Shown: positions 8,031 to 16,769, counted from the stretch's first letter. The stretch is 64,000 nucleotides of DNA from Mobilitalea torta (GCF_050433395.1 NZ_JBNPXH010000014.1:103391-167390), one strand, 5' to 3'. Program-made: numbers and translations. The notes: generated from the letters alone by a model not told the origin.

Positions 8031-10523
8031 TTACATCAGTGTCGAAAACAAATTCAGAAACAGCTCCTGCAGCTTCACGGTCACAGGGCGATTCTTCCAT
8101 TCTTCATAGCTTACCTCACGGCACTGCTCCATGGTCCCCAGCAAATCCTCCTTAATTGTATCAACCGTAGTTCTGTCACAGATCCATACGCCGCATTCAT
8201 AGTGAAGATGGAAGCTGCGGTAATCCATGTTGACCGTTCCTACAATACCGCAATCCTCTGTGATAATAGTCTTGGCATGAATGAAGCCGGGGGTATATTC
8301 AAAAATCCTTACCCCGCTCTCCAATAGCTTTCCATAATTATAATTCGTCAGTATCTTTACATTTCTCTTATCCGGGATAAAGGGGGTGATAATCCGCACA
8401 TCAATCCCGCTGGAGGCTGCCATAATCAGAGCCTCCCTCATGTCATCTTCAATTATAAGATATGGTGTGGTAATGTACAATAGCTTCTTCGCATAATACA
8501 TCATCTGCTTATATATATTCTCCACGGGATTCCTGGGATTGTTGGCAGGTCCGTCAGAAAACACCTGGCAGAATACATTGTTTTCCGGGAATGTCCTGGT
8601 TGGACGATAGGGAGAGTAATCCATGGGCTCTCCGGCGGAGGAGGACACCTCCCACATCTGCAGAAAGGTTACCGTCAGCCCCCATACGGCGTCTCCTTCC
8701 ACCCGAACCGCGTTGTCCTTCCATACGCCGAAGCGCTGTACCAGATTCACATATTCATCCGCCAGATTCATTCCTCCGGTAAATCCTACATTCCCATCCA
8801 CTACTATGATTTTCTGGTGGGAACGGTAATTTAGATACAGCTTATCCGTATATCGGTGCACTGGATTGAATACGCGGACTTCAAAGCCCTCCGCCTCCAG
8901 GCTTCTCCTGAAATTCGTGGGCGTTCGCAGCATTGCCCCGAAATCATCATAGAGAAACATGACGCGGACTCCTTCTTTTATTTTTCGCAGCATCAGCTCA
9001 TGCAGGCGGCTCCAGAGCGCGCCTTCCCCGATAATGAAGAAATTCAGCAGCACAAACTGCTCCGCCTTTTCAATTTCATCAAAAATCGCCTCAAACACAT
9101 CCTCTCCCATGGGGTAGTAATCCACCTTATTATTCTTATATAAAGGAAAGGTGTTGGATTCCAGATACCTTGCCATCCTGCTCTTGGTAGGATATTTCTC
9201 TGAGAATGCTTTCACCACCTCCGGATTGCACTCCAGATTCTCCGCTCCCCTGCGCAGCCTTCTCAGGATTTCCTTATCAATCTTCTTCCTCCTGCGGTTA
9301 CCCCACAGTAGAAACATAATATGTCCGGTCACCGGCAGGGCGGCAATAATACAGATCCAGCTGATCTTGTAGGAAGCATTGCGGTTGCCGTTCACAAGAG
9401 CCACTACGATAATCATACTCAACACCTGGAGGAGGGAATAGAAATATATGGTATAGCCCCTTAATTCAAAGGAAAGATAGATAATCAGCGCAAACTGGGC
9501 CAGAACCAGAAGCCCTACCAGAGCTGCCCGCAGAATCCCGCTAAGATTATTTTTTATGGTTCCGGTTACCTCTTCCTTCAAATCCTTGCTCACCTCACGC
9601 ACACCCTTCTTCGCCAGTCTATCTCTCAAGTCACTCAGTGCCGATTCCCGTTTGCTCACCTTCATGGTAGGGAAGGCTCTCAACAGACGGACGTGAGCAG
9701 GCAGTATCCGGATGTTCTGATAACGTCTTACAAACTCCGCCATTTTAGCCTCGATCTCAGGGATCAGCTCCCGGACCTTTCCCACATTCTGAATCGTCAG
9801 CCTGGCACCGGACAGGGTCTGTCTGGTATTTTGCATCCTTGCCTCAATGCCCGCCCGGATCTCGGAAAAAAGAGCGGGCATATGCATTCCCGCCAGCTTC
9901 TCTCTGAGCTCACTGCCGGTCTCATATAACCTGCTGGATTCAATATATTCCGTCATATCCTGACGCAGCTTCTGAAGCCCTGCCAGAATCCGGTCAAATT
10001 TCACAGAGGTCACTGCCGATACCGTTGTATCAAGGACGAATACCGGGAGGATGACATAACCCGCCATCTCCCCTGTCCTTCTGGGCAGTAATGCGATCAC
10101 CTGCTCCATCCGCGGATGGATGAAATGAAGCATCAGCAAGGCAAGAATTCCCCAGAAGAAGGACACCGGCAGGCATACCCTGCCGTTCAGATTAAGGGGA
10201 TAATCACTGTAATCCCACCAGCGTGCATGGAATAAAAGCTCCATCACCAAAGAGGTAACATATTCCAGAACCGTAGCCAGAACCATACTCCCGAAGAACA
10301 CCAGCAGGTACTGATCCCTGCTGTTCCAGAATACAAGATAGTAGAGCAGGGCCCCGCAGCCATAAATCGGTATCAGCGGCCCCGTTAAGAAGCCTCTGTT
10401 TATAAAAGATTTGCTTTTCACAGATCCCAGGATTGACTCATAGATCCATCCAACCACCCCATATATTACAAACACATAGAATATATAGTAAAACTCTTGT
10501 CCGAACAATCTTATGCTCCACAT
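8031..10523 (-). CDS. CmpB-type membrane domain fused to cardiolipin synthase
   Basis: An 830-residue fusion. Residues about 5-200 are a multispanning region with GVVGWIYES, NRGFLTGPLIPIYGCGA and WWDYSDYPLNLNGRVCL, the hallmarks of the CmpB-type family (PF06541, 'putative ABC-transporter type IV'). A charged, helical linker follows (about 200-320). Residues about 330-830 are a full bacterial cardiolipin synthase: two N-terminal membrane segments and two phospholipase D motifs, HQKIIVVDG (about residue 567) and HAKTIITED (about 746), each followed by the GG/GT MN-type motif. The enzyme joins two phosphatidylglycerol molecules to make cardiolipin and glycerol. Stand-alone cardiolipin synthases are about 480-520 residues; the extra 330 are unusual. 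It has its own promoter and is 13 nt upstream of the small zinc protein gene. Confidence 0.93.
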   Translation of the reverse strand: MWSIRLFGQEFYYIFYVFVIYGVVGWIYESILGSVKSKSFINRGFLTGPLIPIYGCGALLYYLVFWNSRDQYLLVFFGSMVLATVLEYVTSLVMELLFHARWWDYSDYPLNLNGRVCLPVSFFWGILALLMLHFIHPRMEQVIALLPRRTGEMAGYVILPVFVLDTTVSAVTSVKFDRILAGLQKLRQDMTEYIESSRLYETGSELREKLAGMHMPALFSEIRAGIEARMQNTRQTLSGARLTIQNVGKVRELIPEIEAKMAEFVRRYQNIRILPAHVRLLRAFPTMKVSKRESALSDLRDRLAKKGVREVSKDLKEEVTGTIKNNLSGILRAALVGLLVLAQFALIIYLSFELRGYTIYFYSLLQVLSMIIVVALVNGNRNASYKISWICIIAALPVTGHIMFLLWGNRRRKKIDKEILRRLRRGAENLECNPEVVKAFSEKYPTKSRMARYLESNTFPLYKNNKVDYYPMGEDVFEAIFDEIEKAEQFVLLNFFIIGEGALWSRLHELMLRKIKEGVRVMFLYDDFGAMLRTPTNFRRSLEAEGFEVRVFNPVHRYTDKLYLNYRSHQKIIVVDGNVGFTGGMNLADEYVNLVQRFGVWKDNAVRVEGDAVWGLTVTFLQMWEVSSSAGEPMDYSPYRPTRTFPENNVFCQVFSDGPANNPRNPVENIYKQMMYYAKKLLYITTPYLIIEDDMREALIMAASSGIDVRIITPFIPDKRNVKILTNYNYGKLLESGVRIFEYTPGFIHAKTIITEDCGIVGTVNMDYRSFHLHYECGVWICDRTTVDTIKEDLLGTMEQCREVSYEEWKNRPVTVKLQELFLNLFSTLM

Positions 10524-10880
10524 ACGCTGTGCAATCTCCCTTTCTTCTGAAGCTGTCAGATTGGAAACAGGTTATCCCACCCGGCAATCCTCCATCCCTC
10601 ATGATAATTCCTCAGAACCGGAACACATCCATCCTTTTATAATGCTCCATTTCCCATAATATTTATATTATACTAAATCATGCTATAGAATTCAACGAAT
10701 TATCCGGCTGCCATATAGCAGTGAGGAAGTGTTCCTGCTCCTCCCTGGCCTGACTCAATGAAATTACAGGCTGAATGTTCCATCAGGATATCCGTGCAGG
10801 CACTTCTATTATAACAGAATTTATGTTAGAATACCCTTATATTCATCGACATAAACCGATTCGACAAAAGGAGGAATATT
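10524..10880. other. Divergent intergenic region, 357 bp
   Basis: Holds the minus-strand promoter for the fusion gene and the leader of the plus-strand nuclease gene, with AAAGGAGG just before 10881. A plus-strand -10-like TAGAAT lies near 10829, but no convincing -35 partner was found. No RNA gene was recognised here. Confidence 0.6.
10667..10695 (-). promoter_or_regulatory. Promoter for the CmpB-cardiolipin synthase gene
   Basis: Minus-strand TTGAAT (10690-10695), 17-nt spacer and perfect TATAAT (10667-10672). It lies about 145 bp before the start codon at 10523. Confidence 0.75.
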
Positions 10881-12011
10881 ATGATCACCAGACAGCTTTC
10901 CCTGGAACAAATGCCGGAATATCCCTTTGAACAGGAGTACCCGCTTGAAAAGCTTGTGTTTTTTGATATAGAGACCACGGGCTTTGCCGCCAACTCCACC
11001 TATCTGTATTTGATCGGCTGTACCTTTTATAAGGACTCCTCCTTTTTCCTGATTCAATGGTTTGCCGAGGATATTAAGGAAGAACCGCTGCTGTTGTCCT
11101 CTTTCTTCGAGTTTCTGAAGGACTATGAGATACTGATCCATTACAACGGCTCCGGCTTCGATCTTCCCTATCTTTTGAAAAAATGCGCCCAGTGGAAGCT
11201 GGATTACTCCTTTGACCATCTTATCAGCATTGATATCTACAAGAAGCTTCTCCCCTTGAAGAAGCTGCTCCAGCTGCCCAGCCTCCGGCTGAAATCCATT
11301 GAGACCTTCTTAGGGATTCAGCGTAAGGATCTCTTTGACGGCGGAGAACTGATACAGGTATACCAGAGCTATCTGGGCAAGAGACATTATGAGCTTCTCC
11401 GCAGCCGGCGTGTTCCGGATGAACACTCCACAGAGCCTTCCCAGGCTGAGGAATTGCTGGGATTGCTTCTGCTACATAATGAGGATGACCTTAGAGGCCT
11501 TCTGCTGGTCAGTTCCGTCTTAAGCTATACGGATTTGCTTGAAAAGCCTATCCGGATTCTTCAGGCCCAGGTAGAAGGGGCTCATTTCCTGATCCGCTTT
11601 CAGCTGTCCTCTTCCCTGCCCGCGAGAATTTCCGGGGGGAATGATCTGGCCCGCCTGACGGCAGAAGGCAGAGATGCTGCCCTGGAGATACAGATCTATG
11701 ACGGAGAGTTAAAATATTTTTATGAGAATTACCGGGATTACTATTATCTTACCTCAGAGGACAGTGTGATTCATAAAAGTCTTGCCCAATATGTGGACAA
11801 GGAGTTCCGGATAAAAGCAAAGCCCTCCAACTGCTATACCAGAAAGAAGGGCTTGTTTACACCGCAATATGAGCCGTTATTTGCTCCCAGCTTCCGGCTG
11901 GATTACCAGAGCAAGCTTTCCTTCCTGGAGATTCACACGGACTTTTTGTTACAGGAGGAGAAGCTGGAGGAGTATGTGAAACATATCCTGAGATACATTA
12001 CAGGAACATAG
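10881..12011 (+). CDS. YprB-like ribonuclease H-fold exonuclease
   Basis: A 376-residue protein with a DEDD-type exonuclease domain: FFDIETTG (about residue 30), HYNGSGFDLPYL (about 92) and HNEDDLRGL (about 198) give the expected acidic residues. This matches the YprB/RNase H-like domain family found in Bacilli and Clostridia, which is predicted to act on nucleic acid; the substrate is not established. The C-terminal 150 residues have no recognised domain. A near-perfect AAAGGAGGAATATT precedes the ATG. The last four codons and the stop are part of the first hairpin of the downstream 71-bp repeat array, so the repeat invades the coding end. Confidence 0.85.
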   Translation: MITRQLSLEQMPEYPFEQEYPLEKLVFFDIETTGFAANSTYLYLIGCTFYKDSSFFLIQWFAEDIKEEPLLLSSFFEFLKDYEILIHYNGSGFDLPYLLKKCAQWKLDYSFDHLISIDIYKKLLPLKKLLQLPSLRLKSIETFLGIQRKDLFDGGELIQVYQSYLGKRHYELLRSRRVPDEHSTEPSQAEELLGLLLLHNEDDLRGLLLVSSVLSYTDLLEKPIRILQAQVEGAHFLIRFQLSSSLPARISGGNDLARLTAEGRDAALEIQIYDGELKYFYENYRDYYYLTSEDSVIHKSLAQYVDKEFRIKAKPSNCYTRKKGLFTPQYEPLFAPSFRLDYQSKLSFLEIHTDFLLQEEKLEEYVKHILRYITGT

Positions 12012-12239
12012 AGCATGTTCCTGTAATCAAGGTTTGTCATGTAGATACAGTCGTTCTCATAGTTTATATTACAGGAACATAATACGTGTTCCTGTAATCA
12101 GGGTGTACCATACAGGTGCAGTTGCTCTCATAATTTATATTACAGGAACATAATACGTGTTCCTGTAATCAGGGTGTACCATACAGGTGCAGTTGCTCTC
12201 ATAATTTATATTATCGGAGCAGAAGCATGTTCCGATAAT
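11997..12239. repeat. Four-copy 71-bp tandem hairpin repeat
   Basis: Four inverted repeats start at 11997, 12068, 12139 and 12210, exactly 71 bp apart. Each has 12-13-bp arms (ATTACAGGAACA / TGTTCCTGTAAT) and a 5-7-nt loop. The spacers between copies (about 40 bp, with CAGTTGCTCTCATAATTTAT) are nearly identical for the second and third and diverged in the first. In copy 4 (12210-12239) arm bases 5 and 6 have changed on both sides so that pairing is kept (C-G to T-A, A-T to C-G), plus one change to a G-T pair. The first copy includes the nuclease stop codon. No T-run follows the hairpins, so they are not ordinary terminators. Confidence 0.9.
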
Positions 12240-12300
12240 CGAGATATGATTATGTACTGTCTTTTAAAATTCTCTCACGAAAGAATTCCGGTAATATCTA

Positions 12301-12951
12301 TCATAGATAGGGGGTCATATTCTGCAGTATCTGCTGATATGCATTGGCATACATATGGATTCCCTCCACCGTATACTCCTTCTTTAACTTTCCCCTTTCA
12401 TCCGTCAATCCGTCATTGACATTAATAAAATGACAACCCAGCCGCTTTGCCAGCTGCTCTATCTCCAGATTCACTTCCCCTATGGTTTCATTATTCCGGT
12501 TCACAAAAGCAACCTGTCCCCACTCACCCTCCGGAACCTTATCTGTCTCGTTCACCGGATAATATGCCATAACATAAATCTCTGCCTGAGGAAGCCTCAC
12601 ACTTATCTGCCTCAATATGTTCTCATAATTTCCCAGTAAATGTGCCATTGAGAAGTCCGCGGCTCCAATGTCATTGGAACCGATGTTGATAAAGATTTTC
12701 GACGGCTCCGTCCCAAATACCATTTCCTCCATATGGGCAAGCATATCCGCGGTCGTAAAGCCGCCCACACCCCGGTTATAAATGATCACATTCAGCCCGC
12801 TGTTAATCAGCAGCTCGTCAACCGGAAACTGCTCCATCAGGGAAGATCCGGTAAAAAGGATCTGCCCTTTCTTTGCATATCGATTCAAAATTGCCAGTTT
12901 GTCAATCCGTTCCTTCTGGGCCGGATTTATTGTCTCTACTATCTCGCTCAT
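12301..12951 (-). CDS. SGNH/GDSL-type hydrolase
   Basis: A 216-residue SGNH hydrolase, a family of esterases and acyl-hydrolases. The four blocks are visible: block I FTGSSLME (serine), block II GVGGFTT (glycine), block III IGSNDIGA (asparagine) and block V EGIHMYANAY with the usual Asp replaced in the DxxH slot by EGIH, so the acidic partner should be checked. No signal peptide or membrane segment is seen, so it is probably cytoplasmic. The ATG at 12951 is chosen for the GGGGATAGAGG sequence upstream; an ATG at 12966 is possible. Substrate cannot be inferred. It is a single-gene unit with its own promoter, convergent with the yprB-like gene across the 71-bp repeats. Confidence 0.85.
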   Translation of the reverse strand: MSEIVETINPAQKERIDKLAILNRYAKKGQILFTGSSLMEQFPVDELLINSGLNVIIYNRGVGGFTTADMLAHMEEMVFGTEPSKIFINIGSNDIGAADFSMAHLLGNYENILRQISVRLPQAEIYVMAYYPVNETDKVPEGEWGQVAFVNRNNETIGEVNLEIEQLAKRLGCHFINVNDGLTDERGKLKKEYTVEGIHMYANAYQQILQNMTPYL

Positions 12952-13105
12952 TGCCTCTATCCCCATTCCCGCTAGTTTTTATTCCCCATATCTGCTCTCG
13001 CTTCCCCCTGATCAGCAACTTCCGGTAAAATACTGAACAGAGATTTTGCATTATCTGCCTTCTTCTGATATGGATAGTCCGTTTTACTATTCCTTTCCTT
13101 ATACT

Positions 13106-13134
13106 ATCATACTTATTTTACAGGATATTATCAA
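13106..13134 (-). promoter_or_regulatory. Promoter for the SGNH hydrolase gene
   Basis: Minus-strand TTGATA (13129-13134), 17-nt spacer and TATGAT (13106-13111), about 155 bp before the start codon. Confidence 0.65.
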
Positions 13135-13349
13135 TGAGTTTGTATAAATAATTATCACCATTCTCAAAAATGATAACCATAAGAAATAGCGCCCTGTCTT
13201 TGGTCGGATAGGCGCTAAGTCTTAGAGCTATTTTCTCAAATATGTTGTCCCCGTACACTTAACAATAACGGATGTTACATAGATGGTCTTTATATTACAA
13301 CTAATTCATATCATAAAGTACCATATTTATATAATCTTCAATTGGGTTA

Positions 13350-13395
13350 AAACAAAAAATCAAGGGCTGATAAAACATCTCAAACCCTTGATTTT
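13350..13395 (-). terminator. Terminator of the yceD-rpmF operon
   Basis: Perfect 11-bp stem (13385-13395 with 13356-13366) and 18-nt loop; on the minus strand the stem runs into a TTTTTTGTTTT tract just after the rpmF stop codon. Confidence 0.85.
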
Positions 13396-13406
13396 CAAGC
13401 CTTTTA

Positions 13407-13589
13407 TTATTCTTCTACCGGAATGATTTCCTTCTTGTTGTAAGAACCGCAAGCCTTACATACTCTATGAGGAACCATGAGTTCACCGCACTTGCTGCAC
13501 TTAACCAAATTGGGAGCAGTCATCTTCCAATTCGCTCTGCGGCTGTCTCTTCTTGCTTTTGAATGTTTCCCTTTCGGACAAATAGACAT
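13407..13589 (-). CDS. rpmF: 50S ribosomal protein L32
   Basis: A 60-residue L32 protein of the large ribosomal subunit. Seen: the basic N-terminus (MSICPKGKHSKARRDSRR) and a zinc-ribbon with CSKC and CKAC, so this is the zinc-binding form. The ATG at 13589 is chosen because AAGGAGG lies seven bases upstream and homologues begin at this residue; the apparent start at 13595 is a GTG. The gene begins two bases after the yceD stop codon, so its ribosome binding site lies inside yceD. This yceD-rpmF pair is conserved in most bacteria. Confidence 0.97.
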   Translation of the reverse strand: MSICPKGKHSKARRDSRRANWKMTAPNLVKCSKCGELMVPHRVCKACGSYNKKEIIPVEE

Positions 13590-13591
13590 TG

Positions 13592-14119
13592 TCACACCTC
13601 CTTAAAATTATTAAAGATATCTCGGATTACTGACATTCTGGGATCATAGCTGAAAGTGTCACAGTCACATGTCTTCTCATTCAGATTGGTCCCGCAGTTT
13701 TTACACAGGCCCTTACAATCCTCACTGCATAGCAGCTTCATGGGAAAACCAATGAGAACCTCATCATAAATCAATATGTCTACATCCAGATTGTATCCAA
13801 TAATATAATTTGTTTCGTCCAGAGCCTGTGCCCGCTCCTCATCACTGAGGCTAAAATCAACCTCCTTCAGGAAATGAAGCTCCATGGGATAGCTGATCTT
13901 CTTCAAGCATCGGCTGCAAAACAAGGTCAGTGAGATATTCGTACTTCCCTCAATCAATACGCTCCTGCTGCCAAGATTCGTGATGGTCAGGCTTACGGGC
14001 TCTTTATGCGCAAGCTCATAAGCTTCTCCCTGGTAATCAAACTTCTCCAGCTCGACAGGGACATTGATTTTAAGGACTTTATCCTTTGTGGTCATTACTT
14101 CTGACAAAGATATAAGCAT
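13592..14119 (-). CDS. YceD/DUF177 family protein
   Basis: A 175-residue member of the YceD (DUF177) family, which is linked genetically to 23S rRNA accumulation and is nearly always encoded before rpmF. Seen: the FCSRCLKKISYPMELHF segment and a C-terminal Cys-rich part (CSEDCKGLCKNCGTNL, CDCD) that probably binds metal. The ATG at 14119 has GGAG with a seven-base spacer; an upstream GTG at 14140 is less likely. It is driven by a consensus promoter right after ackA and is coupled to rpmF. The molecular activity is not known. Confidence 0.92.
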   Translation of the reverse strand: MLISLSEVMTTKDKVLKINVPVELEKFDYQGEAYELAHKEPVSLTITNLGSRSVLIEGSTNISLTLFCSRCLKKISYPMELHFLKEVDFSLSDEERAQALDETNYIIGYNLDVDILIYDEVLIGFPMKLLCSEDCKGLCKNCGTNLNEKTCDCDTFSYDPRMSVIRDIFNNFKEV

Positions 14120-14200
14120 ATTAATTCTCCGAATATTCACTGCAGAATAAATGGCGGTTTTGTGTTATTTCTTCTGCCATCTATCCTAAGCACTTCTTGT

Positions 14201-14229
14201 ATTATACCTACTGTGTTATTATTTGTCAA
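14201..14229 (-). promoter_or_regulatory. Perfect consensus promoter for yceD-rpmF
   Basis: Minus-strand TTGACA (14224-14229), 17-nt spacer and TATAAT (14201-14206): a full match to the sigma-A consensus, about 80 bp upstream of yceD. It fits a highly expressed ribosomal-protein operon. Confidence 0.9.
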
Positions 14230-14260
14230 CGAAAAATTTTATTATTCTCAACGGGCTAAA

Positions 14261-15451
14261 CTACAGCAGCGCAACCGTCTCCTTGGCAATCGTCAGTTCT
14301 TCGTTGGTGGGGATGACACAGACCATGGTCCTGGAATCAGGGGTAGTTAGCATAACCTCTTGGGCTCTCAGCTTATTCTTCTCCGGGTCAATGGTAATTC
14401 CAAGATAGCCCAGGTATTGGCATACCCATTCTCTTACCTTTCCGTCATTCTCGCCGACACCTGCGGTAAAGGCAATCAGATCAATACCGTTCATGCTTGC
14501 CACATATCCGCCGATGTATTTTGCCACACGATAGCAGAATACTTCAAAAGCAGTAATCGCCTTCTGGTTGCCGCTGTTCATGGCTGCGTTAATATCACGG
14601 AAATCACTGGACACTTCGGACATACCCTGAACACCGGATTCCTTATTCAGAAGATTCATAATCTGATCAATGCTCTTCTTCTCCTTCTTTGCAATAAAAT
14701 CAATAATGGAAGGATCGATGTCACCGCTTCTGGTGCCCATAACCAGTCCGGCAAGGGGGGTGAAGCCCATGCTGGTATCAATGGACTTGCCGTTTAATAC
14801 TGCCGAGATGCTTGCGCCGTTGCCGAGATGGCATACAATGATTTTAGAGTTATTAATATCCAGTCCGGCAAATTCTGCCGCCCTCTTTGATACATAGCTG
14901 TGGCTGGTTCCGTGGAAGCCGTATTTACGGATCTTATAATTGTTATAATATTCATGAGGAAGCCCGTACAGATATGCCTTGGGGGGCATGGTCTGGTGAA
15001 ATGCCGTATCAAATACCGCTACCATGGGAACTCCCTTCATCAGACTCTGGCAGGCACGGATACCGATCAGATTCGCCGGATTATGAAGGGGTGCCAGATC
15101 ATTACACTCCTCAATCGCCTGAATCACTTCCTCGTTAATGATCGTGGATGCCGCAAATTTCTCCCCGCCATGCACCACTCTGTGGCCTACCGCGCTGATC
15201 TCATCCAGGGATTTGATCACTCCATGCTTTGCATCGGTTAAGGCATCCAGGACCAGCCGGATCGCAACCTCATGGTTTTCCATAGGAGTTTCAATTACTA
15301 CTTTCTCTGCGCCGTCCGGGGTATGCTTCAGAACGCTTCCCTCCTGGCCGATTCTTTCACAGATGCCGACTGCCAGGGCCTTCTCCGTTACGGAGTCAAT
15401 TAGCTGGTACTTTAAGGATGAACTGCCGCAATTAATAACTAATACTTTCAT
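14261..15451 (-). CDS. ackA: Acetate kinase
   Basis: A 396-residue acetate kinase, which transfers phosphate between acetyl-phosphate and ADP and yields ATP during fermentation. Seen: VLVINCGSSSLKYQL at the N-terminus, VGHRVVHGGEKF, the KYGFHGTSHSYVS block and HLGNGASISAV (phosphate-binding), with TAGVGENDG near the end. Full family length. It lies 126 nt downstream of pta on the same strand, with no terminator seen between, so the two are probably one operon for acetyl-CoA to acetate conversion. Its ribosome binding site (AGAGGT) is rather far from the ATG. Confidence 0.98.
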   Translation of the reverse strand: MKVLVINCGSSSLKYQLIDSVTEKALAVGICERIGQEGSVLKHTPDGAEKVVIETPMENHEVAIRLVLDALTDAKHGVIKSLDEISAVGHRVVHGGEKFAASTIINEEVIQAIEECNDLAPLHNPANLIGIRACQSLMKGVPMVAVFDTAFHQTMPPKAYLYGLPHEYYNNYKIRKYGFHGTSHSYVSKRAAEFAGLDINNSKIIVCHLGNGASISAVLNGKSIDTSMGFTPLAGLVMGTRSGDIDPSIIDFIAKKEKKSIDQIMNLLNKESGVQGMSEVSSDFRDINAAMNSGNQKAITAFEVFCYRVAKYIGGYVASMNGIDLIAFTAGVGENDGKVREWVCQYLGYLGITIDPEKNKLRAQEVMLTTPDSRTMVCVIPTNEELTIAKETVALL

Positions 15452-15577
15452 TTTTTACTTATACCTCTCTTCGTATATTAAATAAATTGTTTCCAACCGT
15501 ATCTCAGGCGCTTCACCGCGCCGTCCGCTCCGGCTGCGGGGGAGTGCTCCATCCCCTGCGCCGCCAAAAGTTCCTTA

Positions 15578-16573
15578 TTAATTTACGCCGGCCTGTACTG
15601 CCGTAATAGCAATAACTCCAACAATATCATCCGCAGAGCAGCCCCTGGAAAGATCATTGACAGGCTTTGCAATTCCCTGGGTAATGGGACCGTAGGCTTC
15701 CGCCTTCGCTAGACGCTGAGCCAGCTTGTACCCAATGTTGCCGGCATCCAGATCAGGGAAGATCAGGACATTAGCCTTACCCGCAATGTCACTGCCGGGA
15801 GCCTTGGAGGCACCGACGCTGGGAACAATTGCGGCATCCAGCTGGAATTCTCCGTCAATCTTTACATCAGGATATAATTCTTTCGCAATCCTCGTCGCTT
15901 CTGCCACCTTGTCCACATCAGGATGGGAAGCACTGCCCTTCGTGGAATGGGACAGCATGGCCACCACCGGCTCCTGACCCACCAACGCGGCAAAGCTCTT
16001 AGCGCTGCTGCCTGCAATTGCAGCCAGCTCTTCTGCATTGGGATTCTGCACCAGTCCTGAATCGGAGAAGAGGAAGGTTCCGTCAGCACCGAATTCACAG
16101 TTGGGAACCACAATCACGAAGAAAGAGGACACCAGCTTGGTATTAGGTGCCGTCTTCAGAATCTGCAGGGAAGGACGAAGGGTATCCGCTGTTGAATGAA
16201 CCGCACCGGACACCATGCCGTCTGCATCGCCAGCTTTTACCATCGTAACACCAAAATAGAGATAATCTGTAGTTAAGAGCTTCCTTGCCTGTTCCGCAGT
16301 CATACCCTTACTCTTTCTTACCTCTACCAATAAGTCAATATATTCCTGGAGCTTTTCCGTATTATTCGGATCGATAATCTCCGCCTTGGATAAATCTAAA
16401 CCTTCCCCAACCTCAGCGATTGCTTCCCTGTTACCGACCAATATAATATTAGTTACCCCTTCTTCTAAAATTCTGCTGGCCGCTTCCAGAGTTCTCCTGT
16501 CCTCTGTCTCCGGCAATACGATTGTCTTCCTGTTCTGTTTCGCTCTTTCCTTAATCACATCAATAAAACCCAT
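15578..16573 (-). CDS. pta: Phosphate acetyltransferase
   Basis: A 331-residue short-type phosphotransacetylase, which converts acetyl-CoA and phosphate to acetyl-phosphate. Seen: KTIVLPETEDRRTLEAA near the N-terminus, DGMVSGAVHSTADTLRP (substrate loop), FSDSGLVQNP and NVLIFPDLDAGNIGYKL. It is the single-domain form, without the DRTGG regulatory domain of E. coli Pta. The ATG at 16573 has AAAGGAG upstream; the earlier in-frame start at 16603 is not supported. It has a good promoter and heads the pta-ackA operon. Confidence 0.98.
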   Translation of the reverse strand: MGFIDVIKERAKQNRKTIVLPETEDRRTLEAASRILEEGVTNIILVGNREAIAEVGEGLDLSKAEIIDPNNTEKLQEYIDLLVEVRKSKGMTAEQARKLLTTDYLYFGVTMVKAGDADGMVSGAVHSTADTLRPSLQILKTAPNTKLVSSFFVIVVPNCEFGADGTFLFSDSGLVQNPNAEELAAIAGSSAKSFAALVGQEPVVAMLSHSTKGSASHPDVDKVAEATRIAKELYPDVKIDGEFQLDAAIVPSVGASKAPGSDIAGKANVLIFPDLDAGNIGYKLAQRLAKAEAYGPITQGIAKPVNDLSRGCSADDIVGVIAITAVQAGVN

Positions 16574-16657
16574 GATGCTTCTTCTCCTTTCCTGAATCTG
16601 CATTTGCCATCATTTAAAAATCTGTGAAACAGCCTGAAAGCTGCTTCCTGTATTCTG

Positions 16658-16688
16658 ATTACAGAAACAAACACTCCATTCCTGTAAT
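16658..16688. repeat. Degenerate single copy of the 71-bp repeat hairpin
   Basis: ATTACAGAAACA (16658-16669) and TTCCTGTAAT (16679-16688) match the hairpin arms at 11997-12239 with one change in the first arm and a decayed loop-side end. It lies in the pta leader. It may be a relic copy of a dispersed element or a chance match; the arms still pair over seven outer bases. Confidence 0.4.
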
Positions 16689-16706
16689 ATAAAACCCATA
16701 ACCTCT

Positions 16707-16735
16707 ATTATAAAACAAATCACCTGTGGATACAA
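16707..16735 (-). promoter_or_regulatory. Promoter for pta-ackA
   Basis: Minus-strand TTGTAT (16730-16735), 17-nt spacer and TATAAT (16707-16712), about 135 bp upstream of the pta start. Confidence 0.75.
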
Positions 16736-16769
16736 GTATATTTTACTAAAGTTTAGACCGGCGTCCGAA

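Larger units (their letters stand above)
12952..13406. other. Intergenic region, 455 bp
   Basis: Contains the SGNH hydrolase promoter, the rpmF terminator and, between them, an AT-rich stretch with a perfect 7-bp inverted repeat (TAGCGCC 13187-13193, GGCGCTA 13211-13217). No open frame with a ribosome binding site and no recognised RNA family was seen in 13135-13350. Confidence 0.5.

Noticed and set aside
11997..12239. CRISPR array
   Set aside because: The spacers between copies are themselves near-identical and the repeats are hairpins at 71 bp; this is a tandem repeat, not an array with unique spacers.
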